A stretch of 64,000 nucleotides of DNA, taken from positions 248,001 through 312,000 of the forward strand of contig NZ_JAGGPU010000004.1 of NCBI RefSeq assembly GCF_018613605.1, written 5' to 3'. Positions 43,346-53,226 of the stretch are shown in pieces. A program made the position numbers and the translations under genes. The notes under the pieces are model-generated. The model ran no database searches, was not told the origin of the DNA, and saw nothing but the letters and a program-made list of their open reading frames with translations. The first letter of the stretch is position 1. Each line of letters opens with the position of its first letter. The DNA comes from Pedobacter sp. ISL-64. Lineage in GTDB: Bacteria; Bacteroidota; Bacteroidia; Sphingobacteriales; Sphingobacteriaceae.

Positions 43346-43516
43346 GTGAAAGAAAGCAATATGCCTGCGTCGAAATATGTAAAGATCAGGATTAAAAAAC
43401 ATGACCCCGGGATATATGAAAGAGTGAAAAAACTGGAACAGACTGTTCAGCTATAATCTGAAAATAGACAGGCGGGACCACATTATAAATAAAGATGCTT
43501 AAAGCCAAAATACAAT

Positions 43517-44433
43517 ATGATAATTAGAAATAAGGAAAACTGGTTCAAAATGCTGTTTGTTTGGCATGGTTCTGTTCTTCCAAAGCTCCCTCCCAGACTC
43601 GCGTTACTTTTTGTTTTGTCAGTTGGTGTTGTATTCTTCAATGGTAGAATCTTTTTCTTCAAAATCCCTTTAAATCCAACACCTTTAACCTTATTTGGTT
43701 TTGTACTCGCATTGTTCCTCGGTTTCCGTAATAATGTTAGTTATGATAGGTTTTGGGAAGCGCGGAAACTCTGGGGAGCCCTATTGAATTGCACACGTTC
43801 ATTGGCCCGGCAGGTACTTACGCTTCCGAAGCCCTCAATAGACAGATCACTTTCGCAACACTTTATTGATCTTCTCGTCTCTTTTACCTATGCCCTCAAA
43901 CATCAGCTAAGGGATACAGACCCGCAACAGGACCTCAAAGAACGGCTTAACGAAACACAGTATAATTTTATTATCTCCGCAAAGTACAAACCTGTTATGA
44001 TTACGAAACTGATGGGCGAATGGGTAGCTAATACGCACATGGCTGGCCGAATTGACACTATACAGCAGATGAGATTCGATGAAAACCTTGATAAACTGGC
44101 CGAGATTGTTGGTGGGTGTGAACTTATTATTTCCACACCCATTCCTTATAGTTATCGGGTGTTGTTGCACCATACTGTCTATTTGTACTGTTTTTTGTTG
44201 CCCTTCGGGCTGGTTGATAGCCTCCAATGGCTTACCCCGTTTATCGTAGTTTTATTGCCTATACTTTTGTAGCTTTTGAGGCCATTGCAGATGAGATCGA
44301 GCAGCCTTTCGGCACAGCATCGAACGACCTCGCCCTAAACGCAATGTGCCTGACGATCGAAACCACTTTGATGGAATTGAACGGTGAAGAAATTTCTGGG
44401 AACATCATCTCAAAAAATGGCATTATCGATTGA
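43517..44433 (+). pseudogene. bestrophin-like channel gene with a single frameshift
   Basis: The first frame (43517-44272) gives 251 residues of a bestrophin/UPF0187 protein: NPTPLTLFGFVLALFLGFRNN, YDRFWEARKLWGALL, SLARQVLTLP and LPFGLVDSLQWLTPF. The conserved continuation, IAYTFVAFEAIADEIEQPFG, lies in another frame from about 44254 to 44433. Joining them would restore a protein of about 304 residues. A missing T in the run near 44250 explains the break. It could be a true mutation or a sequencing error in the homopolymer. Function if intact: anion channel in the inner membrane. Confidence 0.85.
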
Positions 44434-44788
44434 TCATTATTCACCCCTGTATCCTATTATTCAGCCATTGTAATCTGGAAAAATAATTTATTAAATAATT
44501 GGTGTTATTCCTTACTCATGCAGATAAACTTGTTTCTCCTATCATAAATGGTTCAATTCATGCTCATCGAAGGTTAAATTCGAGAGGTCAGGTACAATGT
44601 CTACAGCATTGTCTACATATTTGTCTAGTATGATTAATTACATATTTTCCTGTAAACCATATTTCCAATAATGATAGAATGTGCTTTTAATATAAAGAAA
44701 ACATGTGTAAGGGTATACATTATGATGCACAATGCGTTGATTAAAGTTTAAAATTGATTGGTAGTCAATAACTTTAATTAAAAAGCTT
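44434..44788. other. intergenic region with three 12-bp-spaced direct repeats
   Basis: TGTCTA occurs at 44598, 44610 and 44622, the first two extended to TGTCTACA, each 12 bases apart. The period is close to one helical turn, so a multimeric regulator is possible. No promoter box is clear before the gene at 44789, and no coding frame is visible. Confidence 0.4.
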
Positions 44789-45634
44789 ATGAAAAAGTTA
44801 TTTCTTCTACTTACTCTGGTTCAGGTCGTTATGATATGTTCCTGCCGGAAGATTTTGGACGGTCATGGTGGTCAGCCAGGAGGTACTACACACGAGGTTA
44901 CCTTTCAATTTTCTGGCCTCAACCACACTGTAGGGCAGCCAAATGTGGGGATGCAAGCTGAACCATTGCAGAATTATATTACGCAGCTCAGCGTGATTGC
45001 CTATAATGCCAAAACAGGTTCGGAAGTGAAACGGCTAACACAATTTGCATCTCAATCTGATTTCGGAAAGGTGATATTTAAACTTGATCCGGCACAGTAC
45101 AATTTTGTAGCAGTTGGGTCACAGTCGGCGTTTGGCATCAATCAGTTTTATAAACTTGATACCGTTCCCGTATACCTTCCCTACACACAGGCTACTATTG
45201 AATATTTACAAGATGGCCCTGATCCCTATTGGAGGCATTATGAGACTAGTGACACCTTTTTATCCAGAAAAGCTGTCAATATTAACAACAATCAAACAGT
45301 TGAGATGGTTATGGAACGTATTGTTGGCAAGCTCGAATTTGAAGTGAATGATGCCCCAGACTTCAAGGTGTCTGAAATCTATGACGAGAAAACTGCTTTT
45401 AAGGTTTCAGCGGATTCATTACTTCACAGGGTAAAGAACTACAGTTTTCCTGAATATACTGCTGTGGATGGTAAAATCAGCCTGTATATACTCAATACGA
45501 CTGGAACGCTGGCAATTGAATCAGGGGTATGGTTACATCCGCTTTACATTCAGGATATTCGGGTATATAAAAATAAAACAACCCTGGTTAAAGCTAAAGT
45601 ACTGACAGGAGAATATACTATAACTGTGCAATAA
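44789..45634 (+). CDS. lipoprotein, possibly Mfa2/FimB-like fimbrial anchor
   Basis: 281 residues with lipobox MICSC (Cys19). The body is beta-rich with the order VTFQFSGLNH, ITQLSVIAYNAKTGSEV, GKVIFKLDPAQYNFVAVG and VNINNNQTVEMVMERIVGKLEFEV. Such a pattern is found in Mfa2/FimB-type proteins that anchor fimbriae in Bacteroidetes, where the last motif (MxRIVGKLEFEV) is typical. No fimbrillin gene is adjacent. I rate the family as likely and the role as uncertain. Confidence 0.6.
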   Translation: MKKLFLLLTLVQVVMICSCRKILDGHGGQPGGTTHEVTFQFSGLNHTVGQPNVGMQAEPLQNYITQLSVIAYNAKTGSEVKRLTQFASQSDFGKVIFKLDPAQYNFVAVGSQSAFGINQFYKLDTVPVYLPYTQATIEYLQDGPDPYWRHYETSDTFLSRKAVNINNNQTVEMVMERIVGKLEFEVNDAPDFKVSEIYDEKTAFKVSADSLLHRVKNYSFPEYTAVDGKISLYILNTTGTLAIESGVWLHPLYIQDIRVYKNKTTLVKAKVLTGEYTITVQ

Positions 45635-45686
45635 TTAGTATATAGAAATGTAAAGCTGGTAAATAAAACCATTCCAGATTTTAAAA

Positions 45687-45714
45687 GGTCTTAGTATAAC
45701 GCTGAGGCTTTTTT
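45687..45714 (+). terminator. intrinsic terminator after the Mfa2-like gene
   Basis: GTCTTAG (45687-45693) pairs with CTGAGGC (45701-45707), two pairs being G-T, followed directly by seven T residues. Confidence 0.55.
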
Positions 45715-45754
45715 TATGGCTTAAAATTCTCGCGATAATTTAACCGCTTTCCTT

Positions 45755-45762
45755 TATCTTTG
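45755..45762 (+). promoter_or_regulatory. -7 box of the ABC-F gene
   Basis: TATCTTTG is a perfect TAnnTTTG box. No TTTG stands at the expected -33 distance. The start of transcription would be about 15 bases before the GTG start codon, giving a very short leader. Confidence 0.5.
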
Positions 45763-45785
45763 CCGCGAATTTAATATTCCCAATC

Positions 45786-47420
45786 GTGATTAATGTAAAT
45801 AACATCTCAGTTTCATTTGGCGGAACCACTCTTTTTAGCGATGTAACCTTTTCGATAAACGAGAACGATAAAATCGCCTTAATGGGTAAAAATGGTGCAG
45901 GCAAGTCGACCATTCTAAAAATCATTGCTGATGTAGCTAAACCTACATCTGGGAGCGTAACAGGTCCGAAAGAAGCTGTGATTGCGTATTTGCCACAACA
46001 TTTGCTCACTCATGATAATGTTACTGTTTTTGAGGAGACCATGAAAGCTTTTGCCGAAGTAAACCAGATGCAAAAAGAGCTTGATGAGCTGAATGAACAA
46101 CTTACTATCCGTACCGATTACGAAAGTGACGATTATATGAAGCTTATCGAGCGGGTATCTGAATTAAGTGAACAATTTTATTCTATCGAAGAAACTAATT
46201 ATGATGCAGAGGTAGAGAAAGTGTTAAAAGGCTTGGGTTTCGAGCGTAAAGACTTTACCCGCCAAACTTCTGAGTTTTCGGGTGGATGGCGTATGCGTAT
46301 CGAGTTGGCCAAAATTTTATTAAAGAAACCTGATCTTATTTTACTGGATGAGCCTACTAACCACATGGATATCGAAAGTATTCAATGGTTGGAAGATTTT
46401 CTGATCAATTCGGCAAAGGCGGTGATGGTAATCTCTCACGATCGTACCTTTGTAGATAATATTACCAATCGCACCATTGAGGTAACGATGGGCAGGATAT
46501 ACGATTATAAGGCCAAATACACCCATTATCTTCAACTGCGTGCTGAGCGTCGTGTACACCAGTTGAAAGCTTACGAAGAACAACAACGTTTTATTGCGGA
46601 TAACCAGGAATTTATCAATCGCTTTAGGGGAACTTATTCTAAAACCTTACAGGTGCAATCGCGTGTGAAAATGCTTGAGAAACTCGAAGTAATTGAAATC
46701 GATGAAGTAGATACTTCGGCGTTGCGATTAAAATTTCCACCGTCGCCCCGTTCAGGCCAGTATCCAGTAATGGTAGAAGAGCTAACTAAAACTTATGGCG
46801 ATCATGTTGTTTTTGAAAAAGCATCTATGGTGATCGAACGAGGAGAAAAAGTAGCTTTTGTCGGTAAAAACGGCGAAGGTAAATCGACAATGATTAAAGC
46901 CATTATGGGTGAGATTGATTTCGAAGGCAGTTTAAAAGTAGGGCACAATGCTAAGATTGGCTATTTTGCGCAAAATCAGGCTGCATTACTGGATGAAAAC
47001 CTAACGGTATTCGAAACCATTGATCAAATTCCGTTAAGCGACGGCTCAATAAAAATCAAAGACCTTTTAGGCGCCTTTATGTTCAGTGGCGATGATACCA
47101 CAAAAAAGGTTAAGGTACTTTCTGGTGGCGAGAAAACCCGTTTGGCCATGATTAAATTGTTGTTAGAACCCGTAAATGTATTGATCTTGGATGAGCCAAC
47201 CAACCATTTGGATATGAAGACCAAAGATATTATTAAAGATGCGTTGAAAGATTTTGATGGTACTTTGATTTTGGTATCGCATGACCGGGATTTCTTAGAT
47301 GGATTGGTACAAAAAGTATTTGAATTTGGTAATAAACGCGTTCGTGAACACTTTGAAGATATAAAAGGATTCTTAGCTTATAAGAAAATGAATAGCCTGA
47401 AGGAAATTGAGCAAAGTTAA
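45786..47420 (+). CDS. ABC-F family ATPase
   Basis: 544 residues with two ABC domains in one chain and no membrane segment. The first has Walker A GKNGAGKST (34-42), signature SGGWRMRIELAK and Walker B LILLDEPTNHMD. The second has GKNGEGKST, SGGEKTRLAM and LILDEPTNHLD. The linker between them is charged and helical (YEEQQRFIADNQEFINRFRG), as in ABC-F proteins that bind the ribosome E site and rescue or tune translation. The start is GTG at 45786, supported by the conserved INVNNISVSFGG that follows directly. It stands alone after its own promoter. Confidence 0.93.
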   Translation: MINVNNISVSFGGTTLFSDVTFSINENDKIALMGKNGAGKSTILKIIADVAKPTSGSVTGPKEAVIAYLPQHLLTHDNVTVFEETMKAFAEVNQMQKELDELNEQLTIRTDYESDDYMKLIERVSELSEQFYSIEETNYDAEVEKVLKGLGFERKDFTRQTSEFSGGWRMRIELAKILLKKPDLILLDEPTNHMDIESIQWLEDFLINSAKAVMVISHDRTFVDNITNRTIEVTMGRIYDYKAKYTHYLQLRAERRVHQLKAYEEQQRFIADNQEFINRFRGTYSKTLQVQSRVKMLEKLEVIEIDEVDTSALRLKFPPSPRSGQYPVMVEELTKTYGDHVVFEKASMVIERGEKVAFVGKNGEGKSTMIKAIMGEIDFEGSLKVGHNAKIGYFAQNQAALLDENLTVFETIDQIPLSDGSIKIKDLLGAFMFSGDDTTKKVKVLSGGEKTRLAMIKLLLEPVNVLILDEPTNHLDMKTKDIIKDALKDFDGTLILVSHDRDFLDGLVQKVFEFGNKRVREHFEDIKGFLAYKKMNSLKEIEQS

Positions 47421-47552
47421 ACGCGTTTCCAACACTGAATTTTGAAGAGGTTGTATCATAAATATAGATTTGCCATCCTGAGGGTTAATTTATTGGATAA
47501 AAATCAATATAGATGACAGAGGATTTTTTTGCAGTGATAGGTTGCGCGAAAT

Positions 47553-47648
47553 CGTCATTGCGAGAAGGCTTTTTCAGCCGACGAAGCAATCTTACAACTA
47601 CCGCTAGTAGCGAACGCATTAAGATTGCTTCGTGCCTCGCAATGAGGA
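47553..47648. repeat. long interrupted inverted repeat of the REP type
   Basis: TCATTGCGAG (47555-47564) pairs with CTCGCAATGA (47636-47645), and inside it CGAAGCAATCTTA (47582-47594) pairs with TAAGATTGCTTCG (47620-47632). Dispersed elements with TTGCGAG and GAAGCAATCT arms are common in intergenic DNA of Pedobacter-type genomes. A second possible dispersed piece, TTTCGACAAGCTCTCCGTAG, lies at 47713-47732. The rest of 47421-47847 is unassigned. Confidence 0.7.
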
Positions 47649-47847
47649 CCCTTTTTATCATAATCTGTCATTGATAGCTTGTCAAAGGACCTGTTAAATA
47701 CTCTTTAAGGTGTTTCGACAAGCTCTCCGTAGGAGTCCTTTGGACAACATGACAGCATCAGAGGTGAAATCGCCTTTATGATACAATCTCTTTTGTTTTA
47801 AGTGAATACCTACTTCTGTTCTTGTTTATATTATAGATGGTAAAACT

Positions 47848-48456
47848 TTATTGAACTGAGGACGGAACAAGGGCAACAATTTTTTCTGTTGTGTTTTCTA
47901 TCTGACTAACATCTGTTTGGGTGGCAGCAAAACGATCGATAGTCAAATTTGGTGCTTTGCCCATAACCAGCGTATGGCGATTGGTATTGCCTTTGAGTTT
48001 TAATGTACTATTGTCGAGAATTTCAGTATATAGGCCCTCACTACTGGTGTTGATGTCGGCAAAGGCATTTCCCTTAAGAATGATCTGAAGAAATTTAGTG
48101 CTGAGCTTTGCTTCTGTTTTTACAACAGCATTTTGATCAGCCTCAATGCGGTAAATATCATTTACATAAATAACAAGTTTACACTTCTCTTTATCGAGGC
48201 TGGTAATGCGTAGCACCTCGCCCTGCTGGATAACTTTCACATTTCCAGTGTTATCATCTGCAAAAGATATTCCAATCGCGGGCCGCTGTACCAACATCAC
48301 TTCTACATTTCCCTTTATCACAATCCTTCTAAAGTTTTGAAGCTTGTAAAGCATCGTCGTGTTTTTTTCTGTAGCCCTTAAGTTGTTTGGAAGGGCAGCC
48401 GTTAAAGTAATTACTGCTAATGCAGTAACGATTAGCGTTTTAATTGAAGTTTTCAT
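47848..48456 (-). CDS. DUF2807 (GIN domain) putative adhesin
   Basis: 202 residues with a signal peptide (about 1-28). The body is a right-handed beta-helix of the head-GIN/DUF2807 type: RIVIKGNVEVMLVQRP, LVIYVNDIYRIEADQNAVV, LQIILKGNAFADIN and LKLKGNTNRHTLVMG repeats. The protein is predicted to be periplasmic or surface located. Function of the family is not established. It has no obvious operon partner: the gene to its right is divergent. Confidence 0.85.
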   Translation of the reverse strand: MKTSIKTLIVTALAVITLTAALPNNLRATEKNTTMLYKLQNFRRIVIKGNVEVMLVQRPAIGISFADDNTGNVKVIQQGEVLRITSLDKEKCKLVIYVNDIYRIEADQNAVVKTEAKLSTKFLQIILKGNAFADINTSSEGLYTEILDNSTLKLKGNTNRHTLVMGKAPNLTIDRFAATQTDVSQIENTTEKIVALVPSSVQ

Positions 48457-48784
48457 TGTGTTTTTTATTTAAATGTTAAAATTTATTAAGCTTATGGTGG
48501 TGCACTATTTAAAACCAGCTTGTACCAACATTATTCAGTTTCGTGGTAACCAAGCGGGTGCCAAAAAGCAAATGTCACCTTAACCGCTTTGTAAGGGTTG
48601 TTTTTGCTTATTACCCGTTTAGGTATGTTCATTTCCGAACAGTAGTTGTGCGGCAGCGAACAGTTTTTACGTATTAACAGGTAATTGCTATTTCAATTGT
48701 TTATTAGGGCACATGTAAGATTATATTCATTATTTTAGTAAAAGTTAAAGTATATTGAATCAGTCGTTTTGAATAGAAATCACG
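48457..48784. other. divergent intergenic region, unassigned
   Basis: About 330 bases between the divergent DUF2807 and cyclase genes. Two near copies of CCGAACAGT/GCGAACAGT lie at about 48638 and 48657. No promoter or coding frame is convincing. Confidence 0.35.
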
Positions 48785-49825
48785 ATGTCAGTAAAAATTA
48801 ATCGGCAAACACAGCAGAAACTTCAGCAGTTATTGGTCATTATCCTGGTTTGGACGATGGCTGGGATGGTAATTGCCATTTTTGAAGACCTTGTGCTGCA
48901 CACCCGAAATTCTTTAGGGCCTGCACCAGGCTATACCTTATTTTCTTCAATTGTACTAAATGCAGTTATTGGCTTGTTTGGGGCACTGCTAGGAGGAAGT
49001 TTGCTCGTATTCTTTGTAAATGTAAAATATAACGATAAGCCTTATGGTTATACCCTCTTAATTGTAGCTGGGTCGTTTTTAGGCGTTATTTTGATTGTAA
49101 ACGAGATACTGAGCCTCTATGAACTGGGGGATTCGAAAAGATTTTTAAAAAACGGATTGGTGTGGGCCTTTGTGGTTTCCATAACGCAGTTGCTGCTGCA
49201 GATAAACAGTAAGTTTGGGCAAGGTATTTTCTGGGATATTATCAGTGGAAAGTACAATACACCTAAAGAAGAATCAAGGATATTTATGTTTCTCGACTTA
49301 AATTCATCAACCTCCATCGCCGAAAGCCTCGGAGATAAAAAATACCACGAATTATTAAAAGACATCTTTATCGATATTACCAATCCTATTTTAGAAAATA
49401 GGGGAGAAATATACCAATATGTAGGTGATGAAGTGGTAATTGCCTGGCGTTATAATGAAGGATTAAGAAACAATAAATGCATCAATTGTTTTTTTGATAT
49501 CAAAGCGCATCTGTTACTTCTGAGGGATAAGTACATTGGAAAGTATGGTTTAATACCTGCTTTTAAAGCAGGTATTCATTGCGGAAAGATTATAGCAGGC
49601 GAAGTAGGGATTATAAAACGCGATATTACCTATTCTGGAGATGTACTGAATACCACTTCAAGAATTCAGAATATGTGCAAGGAGTTTAACCAGGAGATGC
49701 TGGTATCGATAGCGCTAATTGAAGAACTACAGTTAACAGATCGTTATACCACGCAAATGTTAGGTGCAATTAAGCTCCGCGGAAAGGAAAAAGAAATGCA
49801 GCTCGTAGCTGTACAGCCTGTTTAA
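48785..49825 (+). CDS. membrane-bound class III adenylate/guanylate cyclase
   Basis: 346 residues. Four membrane helices lie at about 15-140 (first: LLVIILVWTMAGMVIAIF). The catalytic domain (about 165-340) has the metal-binding Asp in FMFLDLNSSTSIAESLG, the second Asp in YVGDEVVIAW and GIHCGKIIAGEVGIIKRDITYSGD as the dimer-arm and substrate segment. It makes a cyclic nucleotide from ATP or GTP; base specificity cannot be fixed from what I see. No sensing domain other than the membrane part. Confidence 0.9.
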   Translation: MSVKINRQTQQKLQQLLVIILVWTMAGMVIAIFEDLVLHTRNSLGPAPGYTLFSSIVLNAVIGLFGALLGGSLLVFFVNVKYNDKPYGYTLLIVAGSFLGVILIVNEILSLYELGDSKRFLKNGLVWAFVVSITQLLLQINSKFGQGIFWDIISGKYNTPKEESRIFMFLDLNSSTSIAESLGDKKYHELLKDIFIDITNPILENRGEIYQYVGDEVVIAWRYNEGLRNNKCINCFFDIKAHLLLLRDKYIGKYGLIPAFKAGIHCGKIIAGEVGIIKRDITYSGDVLNTTSRIQNMCKEFNQEMLVSIALIEELQLTDRYTTQMLGAIKLRGKEKEMQLVAVQPV

Positions 49826-49896
49826 TACACGCTAAGTTTAAAGTTGTAAATCTTCTTAACTACAGCGCTATAAATACTGTAATAATTTCTTTACTA

Positions 49897-49931
49897 AAGA
49901 AGCAGGACAGAGCAGGTTGCTTCTTTTTTTT
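49897..49931 (+). terminator. intrinsic terminator after the cyclase gene
   Basis: AAGAAGCA (49897-49904) pairs with TGCTTCTT (49918-49925), followed by a run of T residues to 49931. Confidence 0.7.
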
Positions 49932-50022
49932 AATTGTGATAGATTGGCTTGATTAACCATTTATAAACCCCTATATGTTTTGTTCCCATTTAGGAGCAAT
50001 GATATAGCTTGAGCCATCTATT

Positions 50023-51405
50023 ATGTTTGTTTTTACCAATCTGATTAAAACTTCGGGATCTAAAATATTATTCCTTTGTTCTGCGGTATGCGCCGGAGTA
50101 CCAGCTTTTGCTCAATATATAGAACATAAAGGGAATGATGTTACCTCGCCGCTACATCTGTTAAAACCAGCCTATGTTACACCTTATGGTGAAACAAAAA
50201 TGGCAGATATTAAAGTATCGCTGGATCGCGTTTTTAACTACCTGGATAAAACGACCCCTTTCGAACTGATAGATAAGGTTTCAGGAAAAGTGGTTTCGGA
50301 TTTAAAGAAAGCAGATTCCGCTTCGATATTTAAACCTGGAGACTATCGTTTAACGAGTTACGAATGGGGTGTTACTTATACTGGTATGCTGGAGGTTGCT
50401 ACTGCAACAGGAGATCAAAAATTTAAAGATTATACCGTTAAGCGGATTAGTTTTTTGGCAAATGTTGTTTCTGCTTATCAAAAATACTTAAAAACAAATA
50501 AAGGGGCAGTAACACCGGTTCGTTCGGTAATAGATCCACATGCGCTGGATGATGCAGGTTCTATTGCTGCTGCAATGATTAAGGCGCAGCGAACAGGAGA
50601 AGTGAAAGCCGATCTCCGCCCGGTTATCGATCATTATTTAAATTACATCATGACCAAAGAGTTCCGTTTGAAAGATGGTACATTGGCCAGGAACAGGCCG
50701 CAACCCAATACGTTATGGCTTGATGATCTCTACATGAGCCTACCTGCAATTGCCCAGATGGGCGCACTAACTGGTGATACGAAATATTTTGACGAAGCAG
50801 TGAAACAATACAGATTGTTTGCCGAACGGATGTTTAATCCAGAAAAAGGATTGTATATGCATGGTTGGGTTCAGGATATGGATCCCCATCCGCAGTTTCA
50901 TTGGGCGAGGGCAAATGGCTGGGCACTTATGACCAAAATAGAACTGCTGGATGCCTTGCCTGTAAACCATCCAGGTAGACCCTATATCTTGCAAATGTTA
51001 AAAGCACATGTAAAAGGTTTGGCAGCTTTGCAGGATGGAACAGGTTTTTGGCATCAGCTTTTAGATCGTAACGATTCTTATTTGGAAACATCAGCAACCG
51101 CTATTTATAGTTATTGCATTGCCCGTGCAGTAAACAAAGGCTGGCTTGATGCCAAAGCTTATGGCCCTATGGCGCTGTTGGCCTGGAATGCCGTGAGTAC
51201 TAAAATAAATGCAAACGGTCAGGTAGAAGGTACATGTGTGGGTACAGGCATGGGTTTCGATCCTGCGTTTTACTATTATAGGCCTGTAAATGTTTTTGCT
51301 GCACATAGTTATGGCCCGGTGCTTTTAGCAGGAGCAGAAGCTTATCGTTTGTTACAAGAGCACCCTTTCGTAATAAACGATAGTTCGGTACAGATGTATA
51401 AATAA
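50023..51405 (+). CDS. GH105 unsaturated rhamnogalacturonyl hydrolase type enzyme
   Basis: 460 residues with a signal peptide ending near PAFAQ (about residue 28). The alpha/alpha toroid shows TSYEWGVTYTGMLEV, the catalytic region HALDDAGSIAAAMI, LWLDDLYMSLPAIAQ, FHWARANGWALMTKIELL and LETSATAIYSYCIAR. This is the GH105 (YteR/YesR) pattern, acting on unsaturated uronic acids at the ends of pectin or ulvan-type fragments. A lyase gene follows 27 bases downstream. A TATGTTTT-like -7 box lies near 49973. Confidence 0.88.
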   Translation: MFVFTNLIKTSGSKILFLCSAVCAGVPAFAQYIEHKGNDVTSPLHLLKPAYVTPYGETKMADIKVSLDRVFNYLDKTTPFELIDKVSGKVVSDLKKADSASIFKPGDYRLTSYEWGVTYTGMLEVATATGDQKFKDYTVKRISFLANVVSAYQKYLKTNKGAVTPVRSVIDPHALDDAGSIAAAMIKAQRTGEVKADLRPVIDHYLNYIMTKEFRLKDGTLARNRPQPNTLWLDDLYMSLPAIAQMGALTGDTKYFDEAVKQYRLFAERMFNPEKGLYMHGWVQDMDPHPQFHWARANGWALMTKIELLDALPVNHPGRPYILQMLKAHVKGLAALQDGTGFWHQLLDRNDSYLETSATAIYSYCIARAVNKGWLDAKAYGPMALLAWNAVSTKINANGQVEGTCVGTGMGFDPAFYYYRPVNVFAAHSYGPVLLAGAEAYRLLQEHPFVINDSSVQMYK

Positions 51406-51432
51406 TCAACACCGCATTTAACCAAAATAAAG

Positions 51433-52788
51433 ATGAAATATACATCCTGTTCATTTATTATTGCCGTTTTTACCTGCATTTTAGTATTTAACCATCACGC
51501 TGGCTACGCACAGATAGGAAAACGTTTTCCTTCAGAAAGAAAAATTGTTAAAGATCCCGTTACGGGTGTTGTACTTACTTTTTTAACCAGCAGGCCTGCA
51601 GGAGATTCGAAGATTTATCAGACACATAACCAATGGACTGCTGATGGACGATGGCTGATATTCCGATCGGGCAGGGTTAAAGGGGAAGCAATGGCGGTAA
51701 ATGAGCAAACGGGAGATCTTGTTCAGGTTACCGAAGGTGGCTACACCGGAATGTTGAATGTGGCCAGAAAATCGATGAAACTATATTTTATGCGGAATAT
51801 TGATTCGGGCAAACGCGTAGGAGGCGCAGTAAAAATTATAGAGGTAGATCTGGCTAAGGTATTTGCAGATAGTAAATCTGGTAAAACGAAACCTGTATCG
51901 GCTTATGAGCGTGCTTGTGGAACCACCCCCGAAGAAATTGGTGCGGGTGGCGATATGGCCCTCGATGGTGACGAAGACTGGGCTTATTTCAGGGTGGGTA
52001 AAGAAGAAGCGGCTAAACATCTTGCAGCAGGAATTAAACTGGAACCAAACTTTGGACCGCGGAAAATGGGCGCTGGCCCATCGGGTATAGCAGGGATGAA
52101 TATCCATACCGGCGAAATCAAATATGTAATTTCCGTTCCTTTTCAGATAGGGCATATACAGACCAATCCCTGGCTTGCCGGCGAAATTGTTTTTTGCTGG
52201 GAAACCGGAGGGAAATCGCCACAGCGAACCTGGACCGTATTGGCTGATGGAACAGGCTTACGGCCACTATATCCAGAGACCGATTATGAATGGGTTACCC
52301 ACGAAGCGATAATTTCGCGAGATGAGGTAGCCATGGCCATTATGGGGCATAGGCCTATACCTGGAACTGTATCTGCCCCACAAACTGATGTGAACGGTGC
52401 CAATCCCGGACAAGAAAATGCCTGGGGACCATCAGGTACCCGCGAAAAACCTACCGGGCTGGCCATTGTAAATTTAAGAACAAGGGAAATGAGAATTGAA
52501 GGACAAACGCCAACGGGTAGTGGGCTTTGGCATGTAAGCGGTTCGCCAGATGGCAAGTGGACAGTTGGCGACGATTTTTCGAGGAGCATTTATCTGATTA
52601 ATAGGAAAACACATGAAATGAAACTGCTCTCGGCAGGGCATAAGCAAACAGCTGCAGATCATCCGCATCCTACCATGAGCCCCGATGGTAAAAAAATCGA
52701 AATCCAGTCAGCGATGTTATCTGAAGACAACCGATCCATGAATATCTGTGTGATTGCTATCCCAGAAGGATGGATGAATATCAAATAA
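51433..52788 (+). CDS. PL22-like oligogalacturonate lyase, beta-propeller
   Basis: 451 residues with a signal peptide (about 1-25). A seven-bladed propeller is suggested by repeated strands such as YQTHNQWTADGRWLIF and SGSPDGKWTVGDD. PL22 landmarks are present: QIGHIQTNPW, FCWETGGKSPQR, EWVTHEA and DHPHPTMSPDGKK, which supply the metal-binding His and Gln residues of this family. The enzyme would split short uronide oligomers in the periplasm, giving unsaturated products for the GH105 upstream. A non-catalytic TolB-like propeller is the alternative. Confidence 0.75.
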   Translation: MKYTSCSFIIAVFTCILVFNHHAGYAQIGKRFPSERKIVKDPVTGVVLTFLTSRPAGDSKIYQTHNQWTADGRWLIFRSGRVKGEAMAVNEQTGDLVQVTEGGYTGMLNVARKSMKLYFMRNIDSGKRVGGAVKIIEVDLAKVFADSKSGKTKPVSAYERACGTTPEEIGAGGDMALDGDEDWAYFRVGKEEAAKHLAAGIKLEPNFGPRKMGAGPSGIAGMNIHTGEIKYVISVPFQIGHIQTNPWLAGEIVFCWETGGKSPQRTWTVLADGTGLRPLYPETDYEWVTHEAIISRDEVAMAIMGHRPIPGTVSAPQTDVNGANPGQENAWGPSGTREKPTGLAIVNLRTREMRIEGQTPTGSGLWHVSGSPDGKWTVGDDFSRSIYLINRKTHEMKLLSAGHKQTAADHPHPTMSPDGKKIEIQSAMLSEDNRSMNICVIAIPEGWMNIK

Positions 52789-53226
52789 CTTCAAACCAAA
52801 CAACATTACGTGCCACTGCGAATTGCAGGATTAGCCCTCGTATTTTGTATTATTTGTTGTACTGTTAATGTTTTTTTTGATCATTAATGCTGTTGTTTAA
52901 TTTTTTTTAAAGGCATTAAGACTTGCTTAAAACGATTTAGGTATGCTGAAGATCGATATTATCTTTTTATGATAATATTTTATAGTAAGAAGACAGGATA
53001 GTACAGGATGGGAATTTTGTTCTGCCTTTATATATTTAAGAAATAATTCACTAACCAAATAACTTTTTAACCAACTATTTAATTAACGAACGTTAATACG
53101 ATTCTATGCAGTAAAAATCTACTCACCCTTTAAGTCAGTTTTTGCATTTTTTAATTTCTAATTGATTTAGATCCATAGCTTTTTATTGCCCAGTATTTTA
53201 ATGGCCGTTTATCCAATGAAATTGCT
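52789..53226. other. intergenic region before the fasciclin operon
   Basis: About 440 AT-rich bases. It must hold the promoter of the operon that starts at 53227, but I found no box with correct spacing. No inverted repeat or coding frame stands out. Confidence 0.35.

Noticed and set aside
43362..43457. 31-codon plus-strand frame starting MPASKYVKIRIKKHD
   Set aside because: It looks like a fragment of something larger, but I could not tie it to a family and it is too short to call.
47553..47648. Terminator of the ABC-F gene
   Set aside because: The stem is long and interrupted, is not followed by a T run at its base, and has the arms of a dispersed intergenic repeat.
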